A stretch of 64,000 bases of DNA, taken from positions 40,474,664-40,538,663 of the forward strand of contig BRKX01000006.1 of the NCBI GenBank assembly GCA_026008535.1, given 5' to 3'. Made by a program: the position numbers and the translations under genes. The DNA comes from Perilla frutescens (lineage: Eukaryota > Streptophyta > Magnoliopsida > Lamiales > Lamiaceae). The notes under the pieces were generated by a model, which saw only the letters and a program-made list of their open reading frames with translations, was not told the origin of the DNA and searched no databases. Each line of letters starts with the position of its first letter. Within the stretch, counting starts at the first letter, position 1. Positions 35,425-46,345 of this stretch are shown piece by piece.

Positions 35425-35503
35425 TTGAAATAGGTTTTTTTTTTGTAGAATTAGCAAACAAAGAGTACAGGAAACAAAATGAGAAAGAGGGCTTGTAGAA
35501 TTA

Positions 35504-35948
35504 CCAGTAAAGCCAGCGACAACTCATAGATGCATCAGAGATTTTCATAGCTTGTTGAAGCTCGCAAGATTGCGTATTAAACATATGTGATGGAAAATTC
35601 GGATCATTAGTAAGATGGACTACTCGCGTATCGAGTGAAGAAGAGAATTTAAACGCACAACGTGTTGTTTTGTAGGGCATTATTGTGTTGCACGTCAAAA
35701 TACAAAAACACATACAATTCACCTTCTTTGAAATCCGTCTTTATGTGTGGAAGGTTTTCTCGGCGAATGCTCCCGTGGATCCGGTTGCCTTGGCGATCAT
35801 GAAAAACCAATTCATACGCTGGATTATTCTTGAATTTTTCATAGCCGTGTTGTTCATATACACGAACAACCCGCAGCTTCAAAATCAAATCTCATCTGGA
35901 AGGCCCCGTCTTTTCAATGTGACTAATCAAATTGTAAACGGGTGCCAT
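35504..35948 (-). pseudogene. RPA70-like OB-fold gene fragment carried by the Helitron
   Basis: On the minus strand it starts MAPVYNLISHIEKTGPSR at 35948, meets an in-frame TGA where plant RPA-like proteins usually have Trp, then continues LKLRVVRVYEQHGYEKF, AYELVFHDRQGNRIHGSI and DFKEGELYVFLYFDVQHNN. A frameshift near 35720 moves the reading to MPYKTTRCAFKFSSSLDTRV and LTNDPNFPSHMFNTQS. This is the first OB fold (DBD-A) of replication protein A large subunits, which bind single-stranded DNA. It may once have aided Helitron replication. A donor-like GTAATT follows LYW at 35504. Two disablements make it a pseudogene. Confidence 0.7.
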
Positions 35949-36036
35949 GGAAAAAAAGAAAGAGACTAAAATAGCGTTGATAGATAAAAAAAAAACGGTG
36001 TGACTTATGCTTCACCTCTACATAATAATATATAGA

Positions 36037-36372
36037 TGTAATATATTAGGATTAGAAGAAATATTGTTAATTATGGAAAAAAGAATATCGATTAATTAAA
36101 AAATATCAAACTAAATTGTTACATCTCAATCGTGTGTGCTTTGAATATGACTCACATATAGTCATTACATTAATTAATTGCAAATCTTTTCATATATTAG
36201 TATATGCGGGAGTGCTCTAAATCTAATATATATATAGCATATCTATAAACATGTATATAAGATTTATACATATCAATTTAATCAATTTAAAGTGTATATA
36301 TATACTCTGAATTTAAAGTTAGATTGGATTTAATGCAATTATAATTAAGATACAATATATCATATCCTATTA
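36037..36372. other. AT-rich DNA with diverged copies of the adjacent tandem unit
   Basis: Segments such as GATTAATTAAAAAATATCAAA, CACATATAGTCATTACATTA and ATAAGATTTATACATATC look like decayed pieces of the unit that repeats at 36373-36897. No gene. Confidence 0.4.
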
Positions 36373-36897
36373 TGTCTCTCATTAATTAAGAAAAATATCA
36401 AATTATAAACTAATTAGTTGATACATTATTCTTTATTTGACGGATTTTATGGGGATATGTATATTACATATAGTTATATTAACTAATTAATTAAATATTT
36501 GTAAAAATATAAATTTATACAATATATCACATCCTATATATACGTCTCTCATTAATTAAGCAAAATACCAAATTATAAACTAATTAGTTTATACATTATT
36601 CTTATTAGGAGGATTTTATGGGGTTATATATATATATATATATATATTACATATAGTTATATTAAATAAGTAATTAAATATTTGTAAAAATATAAATTTA
36701 TACAATATATCACATATCATATATATCATGTCTCTCATTAATTAAGGAAAATACCAAATTATAAACTAATTAGTTGATACAATATTTTTATTAGGCGGAT
36801 TTTATGGGTATATATATATACACACACACACATATATATATATTACATATAGTTATATTAAATAAGTAATTAAATATTTGTAAAAATATAAATTTAT
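36373..36897. repeat. Tandem array, about 180-bp unit, three copies
   Basis: Each unit starts GTCTCTCATTAATTAAG (near 36373, 36543 and 36729). It then has CAAATTATAAACTAATTAGT, GGATTTTATGGG, a variable (TA)n, CATATAGTTATATTAA and AATATTTGTAAAAATATAAA. Periods are about 170 and 186 bp, differing mainly in the (TA)n length. The unit size is like that of many plant satellites, but only three copies are present. Confidence 0.8.
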
Positions 36898-37065
36898 TTC
36901 TAGATTCGGAAATCTCATTTAGGCGGGAAAATAATTCTTTTCTATAAGCGGATCCGTAGTCGTTATTATATATTGTATAGATTATATATATATTTTACTG
37001 TGTCGGTGTTGTGTGTGTTGGTTCAAATGTTAACCCCATTCTCATGTAGAAATTAGGATTCAATC

Positions 37066-40000
37066 TGTAACAGCCCGGTCCCGAGATAGGGATTAATGAA
37101 TGGGGACGGGGTGTTATTAAGGGTTTAACGAAATGAGACGGAAGATTATAAAGAGGGTTTAAGAACACAGATATACTTTGAAGGATAGAAGATGGTACTC
37201 GGGTTTACTTGATTAAGAAGGAGACATGCTTTAGCGAAATAAAATGGCTAACTTAATCAGATACCAACAAGCATAGACCTTATTCATAGGTTAAAATGAA
37301 TAAACATATATCACATGAATAAGCTTCTTCACAGGCGGAAGGAAAATAAACTCGAGAAGTAGGAATAAAATTGAATATGCACCACTTATATAGATAATCA
37401 TGTCTGGGGAACTATTCTTAGAATCTTGATAGACATAACTGTTGGGGTTTTTTTCGAATTAAACCACCGCATGATCTATTTGGTTGTTCATTAATCCATG
37501 TTTATGCAAATCATAATTTTATATAACATGCATGTTTATCACAGTCTAATCAAATAGCATGTAAAATAGATTCGATTCTAATAAAGCGGAAGACATAGAA
37601 AATGAATCTACTTACAAATCGACAGACGGTCTGAGGACAAGATTACAGATCTAATCTTGTTGTTGAATGAACAATGATAGGCGCCACTTATGTCAATAAA
37701 ATCGGCCACCACAATATTCTACTCTAAGATCTTCTGTTGTATTCCCGGACTGTATCTAGATTCAGAGTGGGCTGAAATCTACTAGATAGAATTGTGAAAT
37801 CTGTGGATAACTTTGAGAGACAAAGAGGGGCTGATTTCTTATGAAAAATATCATGTAAATTTCGTGCCCCCCCTCCCCTTATATATAGGGAAGGGCGAAA
37901 TTTCATGCTCCAGCCCTACTGGGCTAGGCCTCTATCTCAAGTTCTATATCCAGTCCACTTTTAGTCATATTGGGCTACAACAGAGATCTAGAAGAATATT
38001 AAATTGGCCCACTAATTTATTTAATATCTAATATCCAATAAAATTAGGATATAATTAAATAAATTAAGTTTTACTTTTATTCCACTAAAGAAGTAAAACT
38101 GACCTACCAATTTAATACATATTTGCGAATATGCTTTCTCCTTTAGTCCAGCCATTCCCCGTGTTTAAGATATAATGTTCATTAATTAATTATGTCAGCC
38201 TCTGACAACTATAATTAATTAACATCTAAAACCTCGAGTAGTACCACACAAGCTTTATCATGTAAGGAATAAATTCCACCTGCAGGGTTTCAACATGAAC
38301 TTGTGTTTCCTCAAGAGAACATCATCAACCTGGCGCACCAGGACACGGTGCTCATGCATACTGCTCGAGACATCATGTATACATTGTTATTACCCAAGAT
38401 ATCGAATTCGATCTACGAAAAGATCTTACACATTGATAAATCAAAGTAATAAACAACGCACACATATGCTCGCCAATATCACATGAGTTCAGAACTCGAA
38501 CTATGTGGATCTTTATTCTCTCAGTAACTGGGTCAGAGACAGAGAATAGTATCCTATCGTGATCCTCCTCAATACACTAATAAGTGTACTAGAATAATCA
38601 GTTAGTCAAGATAGACTAACTTGTCAGATTATTCTACGGTGTACCGATTGTGTGTTCAGGACCATCTAAGTCGTGAGCTCTTTAATACAATACAAGGTTC
38701 TAATGATATGATCTTACCGTGTGACTCCCCACACCATATCATCTACAATGTAAGTATATGGAACATTGCATAGAACAATTATAGAATATAATCTAAATGC
38801 AAACAGTGACTGCAATAACTTTCATTTCATATCATCAGAAAAGTATACAAAGACAAGTCTTCTAGTATACAAAACCAACAATAACATAGCTTAGGAATAA
38901 TTACAAGTGTATCACAGTAGCAGAAACATCATGGGATTTCAAATAAACTTATTACTATAGCAAAATAATCTTGGCAGCCAACCCACATCCACAGCCACCA
39001 ACATCCTCAGCATCTCAACCTGAAAATATTTGAAAAAGAAGGGGCGTGAGCACTAATGTACTCAGTGGATTTTAATAAAATACTTTGATAAACTTTAAGA
39101 TATCCAATATTCAACTGACGGTATATGGAGAGCAAAATGCAAAAGCTCTCTCCATATCCGTAAAATCTTTTCTTTTCCTTTGGGCCCATCCTAGCTCAAA
39201 CCTGATGTCAACTGCACCCTTAGGCATGCCTTAGGACATAAGAGAGATTACCTCGAATATCCTTACGAGTTTGCGAGGGAGTAAACCCAGCAGTGACTCA
39301 CTTAATGATCAAAAGATCAAAGTCCTCTGAGCTCAAATTCCTGCTTAAGCAAAATACTAAGTTCCTTCCTTCCTTAATCCTTGCTAGCAAAACCAATCCT
39401 AGAGCAATGTCTAGGGGACTAATCCTATACTTTAGCATGATCTCGGCTTATAAGGGATTTGAACCTAACCTTAGAAGACAGTTCTTGACTAATCGAAGCT
39501 TAGCAAAATACAACGCTCAAATACGATGAAAAGAACGTAATTAAACATGAATTGCAACTAAAAACAATTCTAATATCTCATGCTGAGTAAAATCAATACT
39601 TAGCAATTCTAGCATTTCTAAACATGCTCGAGAGCTCAAATAACACATAATATTTCATTTCCTTCCTTCCTTGTACAGAGATCAATCAGGCAGAGCAAAA
39701 TATTTTATTGGATATCTCATTTGCCCTAACATGCTTCTAGAGCTTATTAGCTCAAACTTTTAGATGAGTATAGATTTACCCACCTCGATCACTGAGCAAA
39801 AGATGTGGCAACGAGCTGATGATCCTTCTCTGAATTCCCACGAGGCTCACTTCCTCCTACAAAAGTTGAATTATCGACTTAGCGGCCTCCTTCAAAGAAA
39901 TTAACCATCTAAAACGAGAAATAATGATATCTAACTTGAAGACTAAAATCTAAGACTTAATTACAGATTGCACGACTTTACGACTTTATAAAATTCGAGA

Positions 40001-41813
40001 AGAATTTATTTGAAGAACATCTCATCTTGATTTCTCGAGTTCAAGACGGAAAACAACTTAAAAAGTTTACTCAAAATAAATCGGAAATAGCTTTAAAATC
40101 TTCTAAAATTAAACTTGAAAATAACTCGGAAATAACTCGGGAAAAGCACGACTCGAAAAGCTCAAAAAGAGGGTACGAGAATAGCCGGAAGAATCGGCAC
40201 TGGACGACACGGAGGTGCCCCCACCGCAGCTCACCCTTGTGCCGGCGGGCAACCCCCGCCGCGGCGCTTAGAGGTGCCAGCGGGCAGGCTGTTGGCCGTG
40301 GAGGGTGTTGCGCGGCGGCGCACCCCCCCTCCCCCACCTCGGCGGCTTCTCTCTACGTCCAATTCTGGGCAATCTTCATCTGGGTTCTTCGGTGTTCGTT
40401 GATTCCTTCGATGATCACGAAGAACACGATAGAAATTTTGAAATAGCATGCTTCAATAATTTAAATTAACATGAAACGACATGCTTTAGCTTAAAAAAAT
40501 CGGCATTATAATAGCATAAACACGATGATCCTTTTTAAACATTTAGAATAACGACGGAATCTTTAAATATAACTTGAACGGGACTTAACGGAATAAACGA
40601 AACTAATTAGAAGGAATAATAACGAGAATTATAACGACAGGAATAAAGCGAGCAATATAACGTAAACGTTATTAACTTGGATCTTCAATAAGAATCGAAA
40701 TACAACTTTAGACGGAAGGTAAATGAGTAATAATGAAGAACACGAAGAACATGAAGAACGGAAAGTAAATGCAGAATTGAAAGACGGAAAAGATATGGAA
40801 TCGAGACCGACGAACAAGAATAGACGGGGTTAGGTGCGTCAAAGGAAGGTGGCTAGCTCGGCGTCTCGTCGAGTCGCAACGACGGTAGAACCGCCTGCTA
40901 CGACCCAACGGCACCCCTAGCACATTTCCTCACCGCATCTCTTCCACACCACTCCGCTCGTCGTCTTGTAGAACACTCATAAAGAACACTTTTTACTTCG
41001 ACAGAACTTTCTCAGCTTTTCTCTCAAAGTTTTCCCACTCTTCTTTGAAGTGAAATGAAGGGTAAATGAGCAAATGAAAATAAAGGGGGTGGCCCTCTAT
41101 TTATAGATGTGGGGTTGGCTTCCTTGAGAAACCACTCCAGTGCAGGAATACTGCAAAAGTTACCCCGAGTTCGGTTAAAAGCTTCTTTATTCGATGTTGA
41201 GATCCAAATGACCTCAGACACGAAATCTAAAAATACCGGGAGACTCGTTGGCTCGAATATTAGTGAACCAACTTGACTCGGGATGAAGACGTGATCGTCA
41301 GAAGAAAAACGAGCCAAGATTCCTTTTTGAAATTACTTTTTACTATTCACTCAGACTGACAGATTTTGCTCAGGAGCATTCGATTGACCTCAGAATGGAA
41401 ATCCGTGAACGCGAACAGATTCCTTAAGTCATTTCCCATAAGAGGGGCCTGACAGAACAAGACTCGGATCATCGAGGAGGATTTCGTAAATTTCTCAAAA
41501 TACGAACACACGCAAAAGTTACTATTCATTCACCATTTAAATACATTTTTCATCACCAGAAACACAAATGACTTCAGAATAAAATTCCGGGAATACCGGC
41601 ACACTCCTTGAGTTAAAACCTTCTTAACGAGACCAAGTTTGACCAGAACAGAGTTAAGATCAAAATTTCTGAAAATACGATTTCACCAAAAACTGACTCC
41701 TAAAGTCGTGACTGACATCTGACTTCACTTAAATCTTATTTAAATTTCTTCATTAACTATTTAATTACTATTAAGAATCTTCTAATCTTAATTCAAAAAT
41801 TTGGGGTTTTGCA
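37066..41813 (-). mobile_element. Ty3/gypsy (Tekay-like) solo LTR, TSD CAATC
   Basis: It starts TGTAACAGCCCGGTCCCGAG and ends TTTGGGGTTTTGCA. Inverted, this is TGCAAAACCCCAAA...CTCGGGACCGGGCTGTTACA, the same end pattern as the LTR at 74-2944. Flanking CAATC at 37061-37065 and 41814-41818 is a perfect 5-bp TSD. No internal gag-pol is present, so it is a solo LTR left by recombination. Subtracting the nested copia LTR and its TSD, it is about 3.3 kb. Open frames within (for example 40027-40446) are not credible genes. Confidence 0.8.
37440..38880 (-). mobile_element. Ty1/copia solo LTR nested in the gypsy LTR, TSD ATAAC
   Basis: It starts TGTTGGGGTTTTTTTCGAAT and ends AGTATACAAAACCAACA, the inverse of the LTRs at 44862-46325 and 52331-53792. 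It shares with them GGCGCACCAGGACACGGTGC (inverted CTGGTGCGCC) and other blocks. ATAAC flanks both sides (37435-37439 and 38881-38885). Length 1,441 bp, no internal region. Confidence 0.85.
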
Positions 41814-41818
41814 CAATC

Positions 41819-42111
41819 TTAGTCATTCATCTCTTTCAGATTCATGGTCAAGATTGATTTGAATTATGTGGGATTTTATTTGCAATTTTTTTATTTTTAT
41901 ATAAGGAGGAGGGTATATTAGTAATTCAATAACCTCTAGTGTATCAAATCTCTAATTATATGATATTTCCTGTTTTAATGCCCTCTAATTTAATTATTTC
42001 ATTTATTTTATCATATCTCGAATATGTTACCCATAGTGTTTGATTATGAAAGAAATATCCCTCACATATCTCGATCATTTGTTTCATTACAATTTACACA
42101 TAGTGTTTGTG

Positions 42112-42151
<40 letters not shown>

Positions 42152-43745
42152 ATTTATTCGTTTTAATTCTGAAAAATGTTTGATTTCATTACGCATCATT
42201 AATGTTTGTAGTGTGTAGTTTTATAGTATTATAACATTTTAGCAGTTTAGTCTAGAAAATATAGCAATATTATGTACAGATAAAGTAAACAATTATGAAT
42301 ATAGTTTATTTAGGATTTTAAATTCCTATTAATTCGTTACTTGCACAAAATATAGTTCTCTTTTCGTAAATTTTTGTTAACATTTTATAAACGCATTAAA
42401 GCTAAGTGAAGGTCATTATAAGCAAATGTGCTTTAAATAATAGACATTATATAGACACACAGGGTTTTGAAATTTTATTGATTTATAAACTCCATAACAT
42501 TTGTTTGTTCAATTTTGTAAAAAATTGTTAACATATTAGCAATTCGTTTATTTCATATTAGCCAATTTTTTTTTAACAAATTAACAAATGGTTACGGATG
42601 AAATATGCTACTTAACATAGCTAGCTACATATAAATAGCTTATATATGAACAAAATTTTGCTATTATTCATATAACAATGTATACAAATTACGTTGTGTT
42701 TGTTCAAATAAGATACATTTCTATTATGACCAATATAATATGGTTTGCTAATAAGGCAAGAAAAAATTGCTAGTTAACATAGCTACATATAAAAAGTTTA
42801 TATGTGAAAAAAAATTTGCTATTATATAATGTATAATTAGCTTATATAGTAACATAATTTTGCTATTATCCATATGACAATGACAATTTACATTGCAAAA
42901 TACATTGTGTTTGTTCTAATAAGTTACATTGCTATTATGTCAAATATGATTTGCTAATATGCCGAGAAAAATATGCTAGTGTTATACTAATATGATACAA
43001 AATATTTGAGAGACATAAAAATTTGAAAGGTAAATATATTTTTTGAATACAATATGTTAGCTAATATGTTATTCACGGTTTGCTAATAATAATATAACAG
43101 TTGCTACTTTGTTCCAGACATGCCAAAACACAAACAAGCATATCCTCACAATATCACATATTAGATTCCACAAGCATGCTAAATCTCTTCAATATTTTAT
43201 AAACCCTAGTTCTACCATTAAAATACATCGGCTAAACCACGAAGGGTTGAGAATCACATCAACCTCCACTGAGGTATCTAAGCCAATGGAGGCAACACTT
43301 TTTCCATTAATCCAACCTATTTACTGCCCTTTAGGATGCGTGGCATTAAACAAATTAACAAGGACTCCAGCATACAACAACAATTGATACACCAACATGC
43401 TCATGAGACGAAGCCAAATTTATTGAATTTCTCTCACCGCTATACACAAAACCCTCAGAACAACCAATTAATTTTTCTTGTGATGATTGTGTTGCGTGAG
43501 GGGTGTATCAAAATTCTTTAAGATCTCATGCTACGATTACGGCGGATATATTGAACATGTAAATATGGAAGGTTTTTTGTTACATATTTATCCTTATTAA
43601 ATCAAAAATTGGCTCAGATTAGAATATTTTGCAAAAACCCCGCCACTAATTAAACATTGAATATAAACCATCCAGATTAGGTAGATGAATGACTAAGATT
43701 GGATCCTAATTTCTACATGAGTAGGGGATTAATATTTGAACCAAC
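41819..43745. other. Interior and right arm of the long-TIR element
   Basis: AT-rich noncoding DNA with a (TA)n tract at 42115-42149 and many TTAGCATATT/GCTAATATG words. Short frames (42024-42218, 43109-43387) have no recognisable product. The right TIR begins near 43560. Confidence 0.5.
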
Positions 43746-43804
43746 TCCTATACACACATACATACATATATATATATATGGCAAAAACTAATTATATGCA
43801 CTAA

Positions 43805-44243
43805 GGGCTCGTTTGCTAGGTTGTATGGTATAAGGTTGGATGTGTTTGACATGGGATGTGTTTCACGTATAAGATATCAATATCATGTTTGTTTTGGTGT
43901 ATTAAAATATATGTATTAATAATATATTGTGTTGCTTAGATGTATTATATTCTCTATAAAATTTCAATTCCTAAAATATCATTTAATTAGTTACCATATA
44001 TTGTGTGAATATTCTATAATAACATTTTTAATTAATATCTGCAAGGTTATTTTAGTCTATAATTTTTAATAATTCTCTATGGTATTAAATATCTCACCAG
44101 TAGGGTGTGATATGTTATACCATATAAATGGTTAACACATACCGGACCCTTGCATAATCATGGGCTTCAATATTGCTAGCAAACAAAGTATTAGGGTATT
44201 ATAGGTATTTATCCCACCCTTATACTACCTAGCAAACAAGCCC
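43805..44243. mobile_element. Tourist-type (PIF/Harbinger) MITE, TSD TAA
   Basis: The left end GGGCTCGTTTGCTAGGTTG and the right end CTACCTAGCAAACAAGCCC are inverted repeats. A TAA trinucleotide flanks both sides (43802-43804 and 44244-44246). Length 439 bp, no coding capacity. Confidence 0.75.
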
Positions 44244-44519
44244 TAAATGTATATAAACTTATATCAGATACCATTTATCTCAGATCAGCTGGTCTAGATT
44301 AATACGAGAAAAATGGCGAAATAGGAAATGTTTCAAAAAAGGTGGGCATATGACGTACAAAAAGCAATTCCCAATCACGGTCCTTGCAGATCAAATCAAA
44401 ACTCGGCTGCTGTTTTTTACGTTCTTTCCATTCCAAAATCCGAAGACTCGATCATTTCTCTACGATTTCTGTTTCGAGTAAATGTTTCCACAACGCATTT
44501 AACCGGATAAAACTTGTGT

Positions 44520-44850
44520 TGATCTGGTCAACCCGCAAAAAAAAATGGTAAAATAGGTGATACTTTATAAGGATAGAGATGATACTTTTTGAATTTTGAG
44601 TAATACTTTTTAGTGTAATGGTTGATATTGATTTTGTCAATTTTTTATATTTATTTGGCCGATACTTTTAAGGATATAGGTGATACTTTTGGGTTTTTGA
44701 GTGATATTTTTTAGTATTACAATTGATACTGATTTTGAAGGATTTTTTTTGAGTTGATCAGATCAATGCGCGTGTTCCGGCGTTGACCGGTCAACGTGTT
44801 GATCCGATCAATACGTCTGATGATGCACCTAGTGCACACAAGTGCTTATA
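44520..44850 (-). repeat. Dispersed repeat (GTCAAC/GTTGAC family), copy 3
   Basis: The reverse complement begins GTGCACTAGGTGCATCATC then AGACGTATTGATCGGATCAAC, followed by CGTTGACCGGTCAACG. Blocks like GATACTTTT(T/G)...AGTATTACAATTGATACTG are repeated internally about every 120 bp. Related to 21484-21610 and 24540-24775 in the ABCB intron. The copia element at 44862 inserted just beyond it. Confidence 0.5.
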
Positions 44851-44861
44851 TATATATATAT

Positions 44862-46325
44862 TGTTAGTTTTGTATACTGGAAAGCTTGTCTTTGTATACA
44901 ATAAACAATATTAAGATAATATAGATTGAATAATAATTTCATTCACTATTTGTGTATATATTTATTGTTATATATTTATATGCATGGTTCCATATACTTG
45001 CATTGTAGATGATATGGTGTGGGTCAACACACGGTAGAGATCATATCATCGGATTCCTTGCAATGTATTAAAAGGCTCACGGCTTAGATGGTCCTGAACC
45101 CACCATTGGTACACCGTAGAATAATCTGATAGTTAGTTTATCTTGACTAACTGATTATTCTAGTACACTGGCTTGTGTATTGAGCAGGATCACGATAGGA
45201 TACTGTTCTCTATTCTGACCTTAAGTGAGAGAATAAAGATCCACAGAGTTCGGGTTCTGAACTCATGTTTTATTGATAAGCATATGTGTGCATTGTTTGT
45301 TACTTTGATTTATTAATGGGTGAGATCCTTTCATGGGTCAATAAACTCGATATCTTGGGTAATAACAGTGTATACATGATGTGTCATGCAATATGCATGA
45401 GCACCGTGTCCTGGTGCGCCAGGTTGATGGTGTCCCCTTGAAGAAGTACAAGGATCATGGAAAGCCCTGCAGGCAGAATATTAATTTATTCTTATCATGA
45501 TAAACGGAAATCGTGCAGTACTACTCAAGGAACAAGATATTAATTAATTATAGATGTCAGAAGCTTACATAATTAATTAATGGACATTATATCTTAAACA
45601 TGGGGAATGGTTGAACTAAAGGAGAAAGCATATTCGCAAACATGTATTAAATTGGTAGGTCAGTATTATTTCTTTAGTGGAATAAAAATAATACTTAATT
45701 TATTTATTTATATCCATGTCATGGATATTAGAAATTAAATAAATTAGTAGGCCAATTTAATATTCTTCTAGATCTCTATTGTAGCCCAATATGACCTAAG
45801 TGGACTGGGAATGGAACAAGAGTGGGAGGCCCAAGCCCAATAGGGTTTGGAGAGTTAATTTTCGCCCCCTCCCCTATAATAAGGGAGGGGGGCCACGAAA
45901 ATTATAAGGAAAAAACACATCCAATACAGCCCCTCTAAGTGCTCTCTTGATTCCTAGAGTTTCCACAACCGTTTAGTAGTCTGCAGCCCACCCTGCATCT
46001 AAACAAGGTCCGTAAATACAGCAGAAGATCAAGAAGTAGAATATTGGAGATGTGTGTTTCGAACACCATGAAGATTCACCATGATCATGTGTTCTCCATC
46101 AACAACGGGATTAGATCTTTAATCCCGTGAGCAACCCGACAAAGTTTGTAAGTACCGGTTTCGATAGATTATATTTTATTCTGCTGCAATAGATTCGAAA
46201 TTGAAACTTGCATGTTAATTCAACATAGGATAATTAATGTCACACATAAAATTATGATTTACATGAGTTAGAATTAATGGCATCCAAATAGATCATGTGG
46301 GGTACAATTCGAGAAAACCCCAACA
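44862..46325 (+). repeat. 5' LTR of the copia element
   Basis: TGTTAGTTTTGTATACTGG...GAGAAAACCCCAACA, 1,464 bp. A TATAATAAGG-like box occurs around 45874-45885 before the GGGAGGGGGG run. It is nearly identical to the 3' LTR and also present, inverted, as the solo LTR at 37440. Confidence 0.85.
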
Positions 46326-46326
46326 A

Positions 46327-46340
46327 TTGTTATCAGAGCA
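46327..46340 (+). other. Primer-binding site (initiator tRNA-Met type)
   Basis: TTGTTATCAGAGCA one base inside the LTR. It matches TGGTATCAGAGC except for one base (T for G), usual for plant copia elements. Confidence 0.7.
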
Positions 46341-46345
46341 GGTTT

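Larger units (their letters stand above)
32150..36036 (-). mobile_element. Non-autonomous Helitron carrying RPA-like and collapsed Rep-helicase sequences
   Basis: On the minus strand it starts A|TCTATATATTATTATGTAG at 36036 and ends ACTAG|T at 32150, obeying the A|TC...CTRR|T rule. An imperfect hairpin (CCCATAC / GCACGGG) lies just before the 3' end. Total 3,887 bp. The 5' half has an RPA70-like OB-fold gene (35504-35948), common in plant Helitrons. The 3' half has only the two tips of the Rep-helicase (32394-32790). A TA-flanked long-TIR element end (33337) and a (GT)n tract lie between. It interrupts the pogo-like remnant. Confidence 0.75.
37018..43745. mobile_element. TA-flanked long-TIR element split by a gypsy solo LTR
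   Basis: The left TIR starts TTGGTTCAAATGTTAACCCC then CTCATGTAGAAATTAGGATTC. The right end, inverted, reads TTGGTTCAAATATTAATCCCC then CTCATGTAGAAATTAGGATCC. The left TIR stops at CAATC (37061-37065) and resumes at 41814 with CAATC then TTAGTCATTCATCT, exactly as the right TIR continues. Without the insertion the element is about 2 kb. The interior (42000-43100) is AT-rich with many TTAGCATAT/GCTAATATG words. TA-rich tracts flank both ends (36982-36993, 43768-43778). No transposase was found. Confidence 0.65.

Noticed and set aside
35272..35457. Minus-strand frame with a His/Thr repeat
   Set aside because: Mostly the translation of the (GT)n microsatellite; only its basic tail could be a Helitron gene exon and this could not be supported.
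36373..36897. CRISPR-like spacing of the three tandem units
   Set aside because: Units are contiguous and about 180 bp long with no short repeats and unique spacers; eukaryotic tandem repeat.
40027..40446. 139-codon frame in the gypsy solo LTR
   Set aside because: Lies wholly in an LTR and depends on the GC-rich island; no recognisable product.
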